Assembly (NCBI GenBank): GCA_037893245.1
Contig: JBAIAA010000414.1
Coordinates: 744,001 to 808,000 of the forward strand
DNA length: 64,000 bases
DNA from: Crossaster papposus
Lineage: Eukaryota; Echinodermata; Asteroidea; Velatida; Solasteridae
Reading direction: 5' to 3'
Shown here: positions 26,001 through 34,888 of the stretch, one piece after another
Layout: every line of letters begins with the position of its first letter
Numbering within the stretch: the stretch's first letter is position 1
The notes under the pieces: model-generated
The model's input: the letters and a program-made list of their open reading frames with translations, nothing else
The model's database searches: none
What the model was told of the DNA's origin: nothing
Position numbers and translations under genes: made by a program

Positions 26001-29000
26001 GTCCACAGAACCGATGATTCACACTAACTTTGTATGAATCTAATTTGCAGATAAAGTAGGCCACCACTGGTTGCGGAAATACAATTCAGAGAAAAAAGCT
26101 TTACAATGTTTGACAGGAATTTACTCCATTCATATTCTTGTGGTATTACAGGAAAAAAATGAAAAAAAAAAGTGTTTCTTTGTGAAAACGAAAATATGTG
26201 CGTGTGACGCGCGCCCACGCACAGTCGAGTGTTACTTCGTGGTGTTTGTGCCGATTTGCTTATTACAAAATTCCAGTTAATTACTCAGCAGTAAGAATTA
26301 ACTCAAAAGATTTCACGCTGAGAATTTCAAAAAGTTAAACACATTTCAACTTCTGTGAATTTTGCAGCGAATGCTTTATGACGTCACATTCACGTGAAGT
26401 GTGAACTGGTCTATGTACACACAAGATACTAGATACTAGATACTTAAACTCCTTAATATTTGGCATTTATTTACCTATTTACTTTATATTTTATTTATTT
26501 ATTTATTTATTTACAACCATCTTACATATATACATCAAGACAATTAAATAAAGACAAAAGACAACACACAAAAGGTCAACAGGTCATATTAAGAACACTT
26601 AAATAATTAAAGAAATAAATCTAAAACGACCAAATTGCACTAAGGCTAACAACCTCCATCCCAGCTTTTCACATTTTTGATATTAAAATGATATTAAAAA
26701 CCATAAAATTAAACAGATAAATTTACTATAAAATAGTTGTTGGTTGTATTTTGGGTTTTGGTTTTAAACAAAGGAGACAATTTGACTCGGCTGCAGTACC
26801 TATATCAATTCAATGTTTTCCAATTTCAGAATGTAAAATTTATGTCCGTCTTCATTGAAGTGATTTTGTATTCCAAAAGTATTTTTGTTAAAACATTTTG
26901 TTTTTAATTCTGAAATTTCCTACATCCCATGTGCCAAAATTATTATCACAATTTAACAAGATTCGAAAGGAAACATATCATATAATAATAACACTAGTCA
27001 ATTCTTATATAGCGCCAAATCCTTCAAATATTGACGCTCCACAGTAAAACATGTTCATTTAAAACCCAATCAATATTTTACCAAAAAACATTATACAAAA
27101 AGAAATCGTAATTACAATTACATAATTATAAATTAAAATATAAAAATATTAAAAAAAAAAAAAAAAAAAACACCATACAGGCAAATTGAATGGACAGACA
27201 CAGAACATCAATCAACACGAATAGAATGACAATCACGACAAAGAGACTTAACAAACAGAGCTGGTTAACACACAAAGACTAACAAAAGATATAGATAAGA
27301 CACACAATCTGGTTGATAAAAACAGAAAAACATCAAACAGACAAGGTGGAAGGAAGGGTTTCAGACCAGTAAAATTTACATTAAAGGCACTTTACAGAAT
27401 TACAATAAAAACAAATAAAATATAAAACAGGCAGACTAAGAAAGAATTACGGACTAAGAAACATTACGGGCTATGCTTGGTTGCTCTTAAGGCAAATGCT
27501 GCCTAGAAATGGGCTATATAAGAAATAAGTGAGTCTTTAACAGTTTCTTGAAAGTATCAATAGATGTGGCTGTGCTGATGTATGCCGGTAATTGGTTCCA
27601 AAGTGAAGCTGCAAAATGATGTATGGCGAGGGGTCCCCATGAGCGATATGGTTCGGAGAATTTGTAATTTTATCAACAAACTACGCTCTATAGTTCTATG
27701 GACTATAATCGTGATGTTGGGAACCTATTGTATATATACTTTAAAAAAAAAATTATATTCTGATCATTGGGTGCACTATTCAATGAGTTTAACTTGTGTG
27801 AGTTTCCTCAAATGAAAAAAAAAAACTAGAACAAAACTTGCACTTGGTAGACAAAAATCACTGTGAAAGATATTTTTCCTATTTGACTGGGACTATTTCG
27901 TTTGTACTTGATGCCTCCAACAGCAGGCCTACTGGTATTTATTAAAGAGTTTATTGCCAAAACGTGAGATACGCCATTCTGTTCCCAACGAGTGCTGGCT
28001 AACAATCATTGAAAATTGAAACAAAATTCCACTTTTCTTGAAAATCACATCACACCAGGTGTCGTTATTTTACAAGATGCTTAAGACTGTTATTCACTTT
28101 GAGTGAAATATTATTTCATAATGATTCAGTTGTACAATGATGTCTTGGGTAATAAATATGTAGAGAGACAGGCGCACGACACACGCGTGTTAATTATGAG
28201 CAGAATGGGCATTTAAATAACATCGTGAAACATCACATTATCTATTTTATCCTGAATAATCTTTGACCCGGACTATAGACGATGTGCCTTCTGACGTCAC
28301 GTGTTTACATCTGTATTCAAATGTTTCCGGCAGTATGCGCACACATCGTGTTTTACATAAAATTTGCTTAAAGAGTGACGACCCAGGTCAGATCGCCTTT
28401 GAATTATATGTGACCTCTGATGTCATCTCTTAACCAAATTTATGTAAAACATGATGCGTGTGCATACTGCCGGGAACATTTGAATACAGATGTAAACAGA
28501 GGGCACATCGTCTATAGCTACTTCATCAAGATACTGAACTGGATTACTAATATCGACTCTTTACACAAGATCATGTAATCCAGCGCGGTGCGAAAATAAA
28601 TGGAACTACCCTCGCTTGTCAAATCCGAACACACAAGACAAATGTAGTGGGCTCCTAATTTGGTAGCAGCAGACGGCTACTACGGAAATAAGTTATCTGA
28701 AATGTCTATAAAAAGTAAATCAACCGTACTATTTGTAATCATGAAAGTACATTTCATGCTTAATTTTTTTTCCCCGCCCGTCGCCATCTTGGATCTTGTA
28801 AACCCACCTTGCGAGCAGGAACCATTAAAATGTGATTCAGGTCAGCAATCAATGCTCCAGATCACTGAGTCTACAGGAAACAAACAGGCCCTTAGTCATT
28901 CAGTATTCTGAACAGTTGTGCCCCTTGTACAGACATCATGTGCAATTTACTATTTTCCCGTAGTGAAGAGTATTGTTAATCTAAAGTCTGTTTTTTCCCT

Positions 29001-32000
29001 TCAATCCCCCACCCCTCCCCCACTAGTGCAGGGAAAATACCTAATTTTGTTTTGTTCACCTCACACAAATTGCAATAGAATATTTTCACCACAGTGCACT
29101 TAAAGGTCCCTAGAATGACAAACTAAAAAAAAAACAAGTGGTGGAAATATGACTAATTTGCATAAATCGTTAATCCCTGCCGCGTAATATATTTATTCCT
29201 ATTATTTGGGTATATTATTATTATTTTTCTTTTTGAAAAGTTTATTTTGGTGATTCTACTTACATATCCTTACTTCAATAAGATTTTCTAAAGCATATAA
29301 GTGACTGAATAATTATGTGAACATAGTATTTATCCCAAATGACAACTTTGTGAACTCATAAATGTGCGCACATTACACTGCCTCAAGATATCATCAAGTA
29401 GTCAGTAGTCAGTATTGGTGAGCTTCAAATTCACCAAGTTGCTTAATGGCACAGTTATATTAAAACCTTATTGAAAATCATATGAACAATGATAACATTG
29501 TGATATTAAGCCCAGCAAACAAAAACTGGAGAAAATAGTGTGTCCATAAATTATAGATTATAGGCTAAAAGATAGGTGAAGGGTTGCTTAATTGATACAT
29601 GTAGGTGATAGACTTCAACAAGTTCAAGGAAACGCCCCAAATTAAATATTTTTGTTGCTTACAATAATCATATCTACGTTAAAATGTATTTTGGGGATTT
29701 TCTTGAACTTGTTCACGTCTCCCATGTTAGGCAACCCTTAAACTACTTTTTGGCCCAATTTGTGAAAACACCATTTTTCCCAGTTTTGGTTTGCTGGGCT
29801 AAATATAACAATATGATTTTCCATAAGGTTTTAATATGATAACTGTGCCATTAAGCAACTTGGTGAATTTGAAGCTCTCCAATACTGACTACTTGATGAT
29901 ATCTGGAGACAGTGTAATGTGCGCACATTGATGGGTTCATGAAGTTGTCATTTTGGATAATTACTATGTTCAGTCACTTTAGCTTTAGAAAAACTTATTG
30001 AAGCAAGGATATGCAAGTAGAATCACCAAAATAAACTTTTCAACAAAAATAATAATAATAATATACCCAAATATAGGAATAAATGTACACGGCAGGGATT
30101 AACGATTTATGCAAATTAGTCATATTTCCACCACTTGGATTTTTGGAGTTTTTTAGTACATGTATGTCATTCTAGGGACCTTATAGAAGTGCACTGTGGT
30201 GAAAAATATTCTATTGCAATTTGTGTGAGGTCAAAACTTATTTTCCCTGGACTACACCCCCCCCCCAAAAACAAATAATATAATTTTTTTACAAAATTAG
30301 GGGCACACTTTAACGGTTCCTTTACACTTTTTTTATGCTGCATAACGACTCTATGGCTATACTGTATGACTCTCTGTTTAGTGTTGCGTTGTTAGAGAAA
30401 CAGTCATGCCCAGCTGATGCGAGTGAATTCAGATAGAATGGTTTGAATTATTTGCATTCTATCTGGTTTGGCTCCATAGGCCTACTGATGTTGCAAAAGA
30501 GCTTACATGTATCTTCATACATGCCATCTCATTTATGGGAATGCATTTCTTGCAACCATGAGAATGATTTAGTTTGTTCACTATGATATGTTATACATGT
30601 ATGCTGGATACCTAACGTGTACATGAAACATTTATAGGGTTCTGTATATTTCACAGGGTTTCAGCAATCCATAAAGTTAAAAAACCTTTGTCCTATTTGG
30701 TGTCAAACTGTGTCATACTGAAAATGCCAACAAACATGTCAAGTCAAATTCAGGCCAGTATCTCAGCCTGAATTTGTTGTTACGATCAATTACTGAACAA
30801 CCCTCCTCTGCTTTATAATAAAATCACGCTTTTTTGGTTTTGAATGCAACGTCTAATTAAATTCAGCAACCTATCCAGCGAGTATTTTCCCCTTGCAAAG
30901 TGCAAACCCAGCACAACAATGAGAAAATGAAAGTGAACTTAAGTTTCTCCCCAATCCTTTTGAAAACTGTTGATGCATGATGACGGTTAGCCACAAAAAG
31001 GCTTCAAAAGCTTTGGCATTTTATACGGTTATTGAAAAGCCTGCACGAGTTCCTTTCATTGTTGAATCCTTGTAGGATAGCCATATACTAGGGCCTGCAT
31101 GCTGACCAAAAAAGTACATGTACATTGTATGTTTGTAGCCAAGGCCAAACAACTTTGAACTTGCCTGTTGCATTTTCATGAATTTCCCAATATAAAAATA
31201 TAATTTATAAGAAAGTAAAAATTCAAAATTTGCATTTAACCAGTTCGCGCCGAGATTAATTTAACATCACCGAGCCGAGGCCCAAGATTCTTTTTAACGA
31301 AACTCGATCCGAGGCAGGTTCAGGCCGATGGTACCGGGAAGCACACCCTTGCATTTCCGGCCTTGCTCGCTGCTGACAGACATTTCCGGCCTTGCTCGTG
31401 ATGTGTTTATGCGTCATCCGTTTTTGAAACTGGGGACAATTTGGCATGTATACGTCCTCTATTTAAAAAAGAAGTCAGGGTTAGCTAGGGTTAGGGTTAG
31501 GGATAATATAACTGGTAACCCCCCCCCCCCCCCCCCCACCTCTCCCCCTCTTTTTTATGACGATTGCAAATACTGCACGTGCCTTTTAATCATACCTATT
31601 AGGATATTTGTGACTCGGCCTACAATTCTATTCCTGTTGCAGTCCAGGAAGAAAATTTAATTGAAAATATGTCCTTTTGTAGTTCATCAACCCGGATCTC
31701 AATGACCCGATTCATGACATAGCCGATACGCATAGGCGAGTAGCATCTACATGTAGTTAATTAACCTGGCCACGAGATGAACTGTAAACCTTTCCCTTTT
31801 TTCCCCCCAAATTGAATAGTTTGTAAAATTGTATAGGTATAGGTCATGTACTGTGTACAAGGGCCTACGATGGTATGACCGGGCAACAGTTATTGTACAA
31901 TTTAAGCCCTACTACTACCTGACCACAAAATAAAACCATACAAATTTGTATAAAGTTACTGTAGATAAATTATGTTTCGAGGTAACAAGTGTCACACTGT

Positions 32001-34102
32001 GGTAAACCATGTTAAATTGTTTATAGCTACTGATTCACTTGTATTTCAAGTAAGAGTAACTAACTTAAAGCTTGTATGGGGTCCTACATGTACCAGTGTT
32101 GCAGGAATGTGCCAATTACAATGTACATTATGTTCACAATTGTTATAATATAAACAATACAATGTATATGTTTAATTATAATTGTTAACATGCAACACCA
32201 TCACATTCAACCATTACATTTTTTTTTTACTTTTCCAGCTGTCCAAATAAGGTGTCATTTAGTAATAAACAAAAGTTTACTAAATTGCAGACATTTTGTA
32301 AACACCCAGTAAAAATGATCTTATCTCACAAATTTTGAATAAAAGAGGATGACGCTTTTCAATGATTTAATTTTCAAGGATTACGGATTACTGCCAATTT
32401 TTGCACTCAAATGACACAAAACATTTATATCAATGTGAGGAATTCTGGTAAAATGAGACGGTACTGGTCACAGATGCAGAAGTTGTGATTGATTTGAAGC
32501 ACCAACTTCAACGATAAAATACAGACTTTTAGAGTTCACAGAAGTCATTTTTTATGAAAAAGAACGAAACGATACCCTTGTTAGTCCAAAAAACCACTCG
32601 GATTTGTTTTAAATATTACTAGCTGTAAGCTTTGAGAACTTGTGGCAAATGTGGTTTAATATGAGCACGAAGAATGAAAAATTTCACACCCCTTTATTAA
32701 ACTTGACCATTTCTCACTCACCCACCAGCCAATCAGTTGGCAAAGAATAAATGAATAAATCTAAATTACTCTAAATTATTGACACCACTAGAAAACAAAA
32801 GAGGGCGCTACAGTATGATGAGATATCTTAGATGAGATATAATTTTCTGAAACACCAATAGCTCATAATGTCTGCAGTAATGTAGAGGTTAGAGTATTGG
32901 CCTTGTGAGTTGTGGGTTCGAATTCGCTTTTTTATTTATTTATTTTTATTTCATTTTTATACTACAATTTTTTCTTTTCTTACAAAAATACTGTTTTCCA
33001 GTCTTTGGGAAAATGTTTGCTCCTACAATAACTTGTGGTTTGAATATTTTTTTAGGGAAAAAATAGTCCCCAAACTGTGCAAAATTAATAGCTTATTGAC
33101 GATGTATGTTAAAAAAAAATATATCATTTTCAGTCCGGCGATGGAGTACATAGACTAGACTTGATGTGCCTCGTAGACGTAGGTGCAATATATGCATCAC
33201 AACTTTTTGGCCTATTTTCAGCCCCCCAACGGCAAAAAAACACTATCACTAAACAAAAATCAATAACTTACCTTCAAGTTCTGGTTACCGAGGTCATTGA
33301 CTCCTTAGTTTGTTTTTTTCTTTTTCCAAGCTTTTTCCGATAATATAACATTTGAAGGAACGCAATAATTAATTTTTTTCATAATCCTGCCTATTAGAGT
33401 GCAACAAAAAATTTGCCAAAACGCCTTTAAAAAATGAAATTCACACATTAAAAGTTTGACGTTTTAAATAATTAAATAAAAAATTACAAGGACTCAAGTA
33501 AATGTTACCAAATAGGCACTTGTTACCAAATAGGCACTTGGGGAGACAATCCCTTAGAGATGTACACAAACTTAACTTGTTTACCCTAACCCTTTTCTCT
33601 AAGATCTTCAAGATTTATGCTATTTAGACCAAAGTCTTTCATTCTAGGACAAAAATAACTCCCAAATATTGTTTTTTAGGGTAGCTAGACACTTAGGGAG
33701 ATACTGAAATGTCTCCCTAAGTGCCACTGTCTCCTTATTACCTGAAAACTTATGCTAATTTGTCTCCCCAAGGCCCAAGTGCCTATTTGGAAGAATTATA
33801 GTAACTTTATAATACTAATAATAGGCTTTATAATTTTGTTTAATCGAATTTCATTTTATTTACCGTTTAGATTTCACTGTCTTATAGTTGGGAGTGATTT
33901 AAGACATTTCTATTCACTTAGTACTTACCTGCGTTTCATTGACGCTGCGATTGATGTACGTCCACGAACAATCTCTGGTCTCACTGCAATTGGGATTGAA
34001 GAACGGGACGGAACGCTCTGCGCAGACGGCGGGCCACAGGCGCTGCGACACGGTCAAAATCAACAACACGGTGGTGAGATCTGCTCTCGCTAATCGTGCC
34101 AT
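5881..34102 (-). CDS. Gene A: IL-17 receptor-like protein with three EGF domains and a SEFIR domain (14 exons, complete)
   Basis: Spliced model on the minus strand: 34102-33929, 20954-20894, 20390-20223, 19180-19041, 18178-18043, 17193-17140, 15487-15303, 14410-14309, 12982-12895, 10637-10524, 10140-10009, 8586-8440, 7846-7676, 6791-5881. The sum is 2583 nt, or 860 codons plus TAA, with GT-AG borders and frame kept throughout. Layout by residue: signal peptide about 1-28; IL-17R D1 about 60-244; D2 about 245-369; EGF 370-407, 408-451 and 452-500; transmembrane about 507-528; SEFIR about 575-735; then a Ser/Asp-rich tail. The D1/D2 pattern (FCxxLxF, CFCGLKPG, PGCNDP...IRC, RWQPRC) follows vertebrate IL-17 receptors, and SEFIR shows VLPIFSEDHP, CEVSLIDW and ADIVLLLCSKGTG. 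The family binds IL-17-type cytokines at the plasma membrane and recruits an Act1/CIKS-type SEFIR adaptor. Vertebrate IL-17 receptors, as I know them, lack EGF domains. I saw no PxExx(aromatic/acidic) TRAF6 motif in the tail. Orthology to a particular vertebrate receptor is not claimed. Confidence 0.9.
7676..7846 (-). CDS. Gene A exon 13: transmembrane segment
   Basis: 171 nt, phase 1 to phase 1. After EGF3 it reads KLEWFVIVLGCIAGLLLFIL, then LVCLGKR and a basic stretch (RASLFRCK), as expected for a single-pass type I receptor. The end joins exon 14 through a split Val codon. Confidence 0.88.
8440..8586 (-). CDS. Gene A exon 12: EGF-like domain 3
   Basis: 147 nt, phase 1 to phase 1. Six cysteines with a longer C1-C2 spacing (ADPC...TIC), then GHC, SCICDPGY and IC. 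Gene B EGF3 has the same long C1-C2 spacing (ANPC...TVC) and TCVCDEGY. Confidence 0.9.
8870..9450. mobile_element. TTAA MITE (CCAGTTCGCGCC family), interrupted copy
   Basis: The left end CCAGTTCGCACTGG follows TTAA at 8865-8868, and the right part (cctcggctcggtgatgtt, actgcgcg) is diverged. It is split by a second inverted-repeat element at about 9010-9319. Lies in gene A intron 11. Confidence 0.65.
9010..9319. mobile_element. Inverted-repeat element nested in a TTAA MITE
   Basis: The ends share TGGAGACATG in inverted orientation (ctctggagacatg on the left, catgtctccacag on the right). The interior has further gtctcc/ggagac inversions and a gggttagggtt stretch. Confidence 0.55.
10009..10140 (-). 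CDS. Gene A exon 11: EGF-like domain 2
   Basis: 132 nt, phase 1 to phase 1. Six cysteines: DPC, NPC, GEC, YICYC, KTC. It is closest to EGF2 of gene B (VDPCW...PPC...GQC...YYCTC...MC) rather than to EGF1 or EGF3, so the triplication predates the gene duplication. Confidence 0.9.
10372..10430. repeat. Partial foldback arm (ACAATTGTTG family)
   Basis: aacaattgttgactgttg and the following 40 bp match the left arm of the palindromes at 43132-43274 and 53865-53973. A second arm is not clear here. Confidence 0.5.
10459..10481. repeat. Interstitial telomere-like tract (CCCTAA)n
   Basis: Almost four uninterrupted CCCTAA units. Weaker (TTAGGG)-like tracts lie at about 9157-9195 and 31484-31502. The unit is that of deuterostome telomeres. 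Confidence 0.85.
10524..10637 (-). CDS. Gene A exon 10: EGF-like domain 1
   Basis: 114 nt, phase 1 to phase 1, the usual form of a shufflable EGF exon. Six cysteines in EGF order: DPC, PCG, GQC, YKCEC, DTC. It ends WNDTC, as does EGF1 of gene B. No Asp/Asn calcium-binding signature is evident. Confidence 0.88.
   Translation of the reverse strand, partial: RIRAKAVRVAAKGSAYQKRNITNVNVHRVIWYGMTHA
10944..11301. repeat. GC-rich 6 bp / 12 bp minisatellite in gene A intron 9
   Basis: A CTCGCC hexamer array passes into a 12 bp unit GTCGACCTCGCC. The period is a multiple of three, so both strands read open (LA/VDLA on plus, EG/EVDG on minus). It sits between the D2 and EGF1 exons. A GTCGAC/GGCGAC-rich lead-in lies at 10808-10935. 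Confidence 0.95.
11568..11620. repeat. Fragment of the TTATCACGCAGTAA inverted-repeat family
   Basis: Matches the right arm of the element at 55673-55795 (ttatcacgcagtaatgaccg and a diverged CCTGTTATT). Confidence 0.5.
11746..11800. repeat. Perfect 25 bp-arm hairpin
   Basis: AAATCGGAACCTCAAG... at 11746-11770 is exactly complementary to 11776-11800, with a 5 nt loop (ctatt). It lies in gene A intron 9. Confidence 0.9.
12665..12867. mobile_element. TTAA MITE (CCAGTTCGCGCC family), decayed copy
   Basis: Internal segments (ggcgcaggattgttttt, gtgggttcaggccgg, tgacagatattcctggcc) match the copies at 5639 and 31240. The ends are worn (gcgacgtgaattggtt on the right). Confidence 0.6.
12895..12982 (-). 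CDS. Gene A exon 9: end of D2
   Basis: 88 nt, phase 0 to phase 1. It reads KLCRNAEGTKTLCKT, matched by SCLDSEEEETVCKT in gene B; both end in a hydrophobic LI before the first EGF exon. Acceptor CCCAG, donor GTAAG. Confidence 0.8.
14309..14410 (-). CDS. Gene A exon 8: IL-17R D2, second part
   Basis: 102 nt, phase 0 to phase 0, 34 residues with one cysteine (RTCSEL). The gene B counterpart is 36 residues with Cys in RICPP. Similarity is low here, and the assignment rests on order, phase and borders (AACAG acceptor, GTAAG donor). Confidence 0.77.
15303..15487 (-). CDS. Gene A exon 7: IL-17R D2
   Basis: 185 nt, phase 1 to phase 0. It starts ARWQPRC and includes IVELSFEAAPDSYNMEAYDVFVYP. Gene B reads ARWEPEC and LEVKFNVAPASYRFDKYRIFIYE. 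This is the first half of the second fibronectin-like domain; the frame with the longest open stretch here is a different one and is not the coding frame. Confidence 0.85.
15611..15700 (+). repeat. tRNA-like SINE head
   Basis: TGGTGGTCAAGTGGTAAG (box A-like) and GGGTTCAAGTCCCGCCC (box B), with CTTGG/CCAAG pairing of the ends. Confidence 0.55.
15951..16428. repeat. 13 bp minisatellite in gene A intron 6
   Basis: About 36 units of GGYTCTCTTCAAC with graded variants: ctctt, then ctcct, then ctatt. Since 13 is not a multiple of three, the three plus frames cycle through the same FNGSLQRLSSTAL-type string and all stay open; these are not genes. Confidence 0.95.
16724..16883. mobile_element. MITE remnant of the GGTTCATA / ACCGGCC family
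   Basis: Starts ggctggttcataccc and ends ttaaccggccttt, with agctgcgaat and gctttatgacgtc inside, matching the element at 4949-5116. Confidence 0.6.
17140..17193 (-). CDS. Gene A exon 6: D1-D2 linker
   Basis: A 54 nt exon, phase 1 to phase 1, reading GCNDPTKQKDIRCQ. Gene B has the same length and reads GCHDPSKQDDIRCQ. The paired cysteines resemble the DCE...TPC linker of vertebrate IL-17RA. Confidence 0.85.
18043..18178 (-). CDS. Gene A exon 5: IL-17R D1, end
   Basis: 136 nt, phase 0 to phase 1, the same length as gene B exon 5. It carries CFCGLKPG followed by YSVGVRTMPVD, a fibronectin-like strand pair equivalent to the 'DPDQEYEVTVHHLP' region of IL-17RA. Acceptor TTAAG, donor GTATG. Confidence 0.88.
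19041..19180 (-). CDS. Gene A exon 4: IL-17R D1, middle
   Basis: 140 nt, phase 1 to phase 0. It encodes NVKGLQLLLEP and NFCVILDFSEMGLNYFAV, matched in gene B by KVKGIQLSLQG and NYCLNLNFSDIGLDYYAV. The Cys-hydrophobic-Phe strand corresponds to the ERLCVRFEF-type strand of vertebrate IL-17RA. Confidence 0.87.
19968..20110 (+). repeat. SINE fragment (AGTC.GGTTGGCAT family)
   Basis: agtcaggttggcatagcg and gttttcagtccctgcctgat match the SINE at 45651-45835. It lies just inside gene A intron 3, on the lower-coordinate side of exon 3. Confidence 0.6.
20223..20390 (-). CDS. Gene A exon 3: IL-17R D1, first part
   Basis: 168 nt, phase 1 in and phase 1 out, the same length as the gene B counterpart. 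It reads MCPNPFKPP, then RPGKPQ, then YTCVHITF. Gene B has ICPNPFTPP, RPGKAQ and YTCLNITY at the same places, so protein sequence is conserved across the pair. Confidence 0.87.
20894..20954 (-). CDS. Gene A exon 2: N-terminal ectodomain
   Basis: 61 nt, phase 0 in and phase 1 out, with acceptor AACAG and donor GTACAT. It contains QFCE, matched by QFCE in the equivalent 58 nt gene B exon at 62870-62927. It is too short to recognise without the paralogue. Confidence 0.75.
21219..21457. mobile_element. TTAA MITE (CCAGTTCGCGCC family), copy in gene A intron 1
   Basis: Diverged ends CCAGTTTAGCCGG and CGGCACGAACATG lie between TTAA at 21215-21218 and TTAA at 21458-21461. Contains ggaggacgtatatacacg at the left and cctcggctcggtaatgtg at the right. 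It is 11 bp or more outside exon 2 and does not touch coding sequence. Confidence 0.75.
22061..22260. mobile_element. hAT-type MITE (CAGGGATGTAGT family), copy 1
   Basis: Begins CAGGGATGTAGTCAAGTCC and ends GGGACTCCAATACAACTCTG. Flanks gataccta (22053-22060) and gatacctt (22261-22268) form an 8 bp duplication with one mismatch. CAGGG ends and 8 bp duplications are typical of hAT elements. Confidence 0.83.
22847..22945. mobile_element. TTAA MITE (CCAGTTCGCGCC family), right-end fragment
   Basis: Ends CCCGGCGCGAACTGG followed by TTAA at 22946-22949. Upstream are accatcggcctgaacccg and a cctcagctcggtgatgtt segment; the left end is lost. Confidence 0.75.
24255..24405. repeat. Three successive ACAGCAAT hairpins
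   Basis: Three units each pair a CTGTCCC/TTTGTCC/GTTCCC arm with a GGGACAG/GGACAG/GGGAACAG arm around a GAAGC core and end in cagcaat. They precede the 44 bp array inside the 1.8 kb element. Confidence 0.6.
24413..24625. repeat. 44 bp tandem array, five units
   Basis: Unit AGCAATATTGTCACAGTT... with alternating gttggtgacg and gtttgtgacg variants, so there is also an 87 bp higher-order period. Each unit has a GTCACA...TGTGAC inverted pair. Confidence 0.85.
28273..28517. mobile_element. 245 bp inverted-repeat element
   Basis: ctatagacgatgtgcc at the left is inverted at the right; arms of about 100 bp stay paired with small gaps (tttacatctgtattcaaatg, ggcagtatg, tgttttacataaa). Confidence 0.8.
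29024..30254. mobile_element. 1.23 kb foldback element with arms of about 600 bp
   Basis: The left half reads almost entirely as the reverse complement of the right half: caggg aaaata, cacagtgcactt, ggtccctagaatgac, ccaccacttg, ttcaccaagttgctt and cccagcaaac all recur inverted. The centre is near 29664. No open frame of note. Lies in gene A intron 1. Confidence 0.85.
31240..31462. mobile_element. TTAA MITE (CCAGTTCGCGCC family), copy in gene A intron 1
   Basis: Starts CCAGTTCGCGCCGAG after TTAA (31236-31239) and has gaggcaggttcaggccgatg and gacatttccggccttgctcg inside. The right repeat is lost and ends near tttaa at 31462-31466. Confidence 0.75.
32880..32930 (+). repeat. tRNA-like fragment
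   Basis: AGGTTAGAGTATTGGCCTT and GTGGGTTCGAATTCGC resemble a tRNA middle and box B. No acceptor stem, so a SINE remnant. Confidence 0.4.
33526..33790. mobile_element. Inverted-repeat element (CCAAATAGGCACTTGGG) next to gene A exon 1
   Basis: ccaaataggcacttgg at 33526 is inverted at 33790, and ggggagaca/tgtctcccc also pair. A second short copy of the left end starts at 33508. It lies 140 bp inside intron 1 from the exon 1 donor. Confidence 0.7.
33929..34102 (-). CDS. Gene A exon 1: start codon and signal peptide
   Basis: Codes for 58 residues and ends in phase 0 at CAG|GTAAG. The start is chosen because an in-frame TAG lies three codons upstream and the context is favourable (A at -3, G at +4). 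Residues 1-28 form a signal peptide: basic start, hydrophobic TTVLLILTV core, likely cleavage after V-C-A. The rest (Cys39, Cys45, N-glycosylation sequons) opens the ectodomain. The next exon is 13 kb away, so the link rests on matching phase and on the need for a secretory signal. Confidence 0.82.
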
Positions 34103-34639
34103 CTTCGGCAGCTAGCTGTTCGGGATATGTCCAGGCGATCGACAGCGTATAATTGAAAGCAAACGTAGTAGTAGTGGTACTCCAAAGGGTGTGCTGTGTT
34201 GCATGTGGAAGCAATCAAGTTCCTAGCGGCAGGTGAATCGTAAGCCCTAGTTAATCAATGAATTATGGCAAATCAAACAGACGGACCACGAATCCGATGT
34301 ACTGTGAACATGTGACGAGTCACAAAAAACAACCCTCCCCCGTCATTGCGTTGCACCATTGCATTAATATATTGCACATCCCGTCAATGAGTTTCCAGAA
34401 AAAGACTTATGAGAATCGGACCAAAGAACCTACTGTGGTACGATAAATTTCGCATATTTCCTCCAAGATGTTTTTTGCCTTCAGGCTCTCTGTCTTTCAA
34501 ATCCCGATCTACTTGCCGTCACATTATTAAAGCAAGGAACAGACGGATTTTGTCTTCGTTTCACACCACACGCGCGTATATCGCGACTAAGCTTTACGCA
34601 TGAGTGACTTGGGCTGTCAACACGTTGACACTTGAGGCC

Positions 34640-34760
34640 GCTGTAAACGCAACAGGTGTTTGGATCCATTATGGAATAGTGATGATTGCCACGCGCGTTA
34701 CTTTTGATCAGCAACATCCACAGGTCATAGGTTCGAGTTTCACCCGAGTCAGTAATTTTT
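34640..34760 (+). repeat. tRNA-like SINE remnant
   Basis: Has CAGGTCATAGGTTCGAGTTT (box B-like) followed by cacccgagtca. The upstream half is degenerate. Confidence 0.4.
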
Positions 34761-34888
34761 GTTTTGATAAAATCACTCGGGACAAATACACGTCGGTGAA
34801 GGGCCAACAATCTAACAGTGACATTGAATGATTATGTTTTAACTTTATCTCTATAAAAGAAGTTTATAGAAAAAACTACCACTAAAGT

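Noticed and set aside
33752..34093. 113 aa plus-strand ORF
   Set aside because: It overlaps the gene A signal-peptide exon on the other strand, which has an upstream in-frame stop, a good donor and matching phase.
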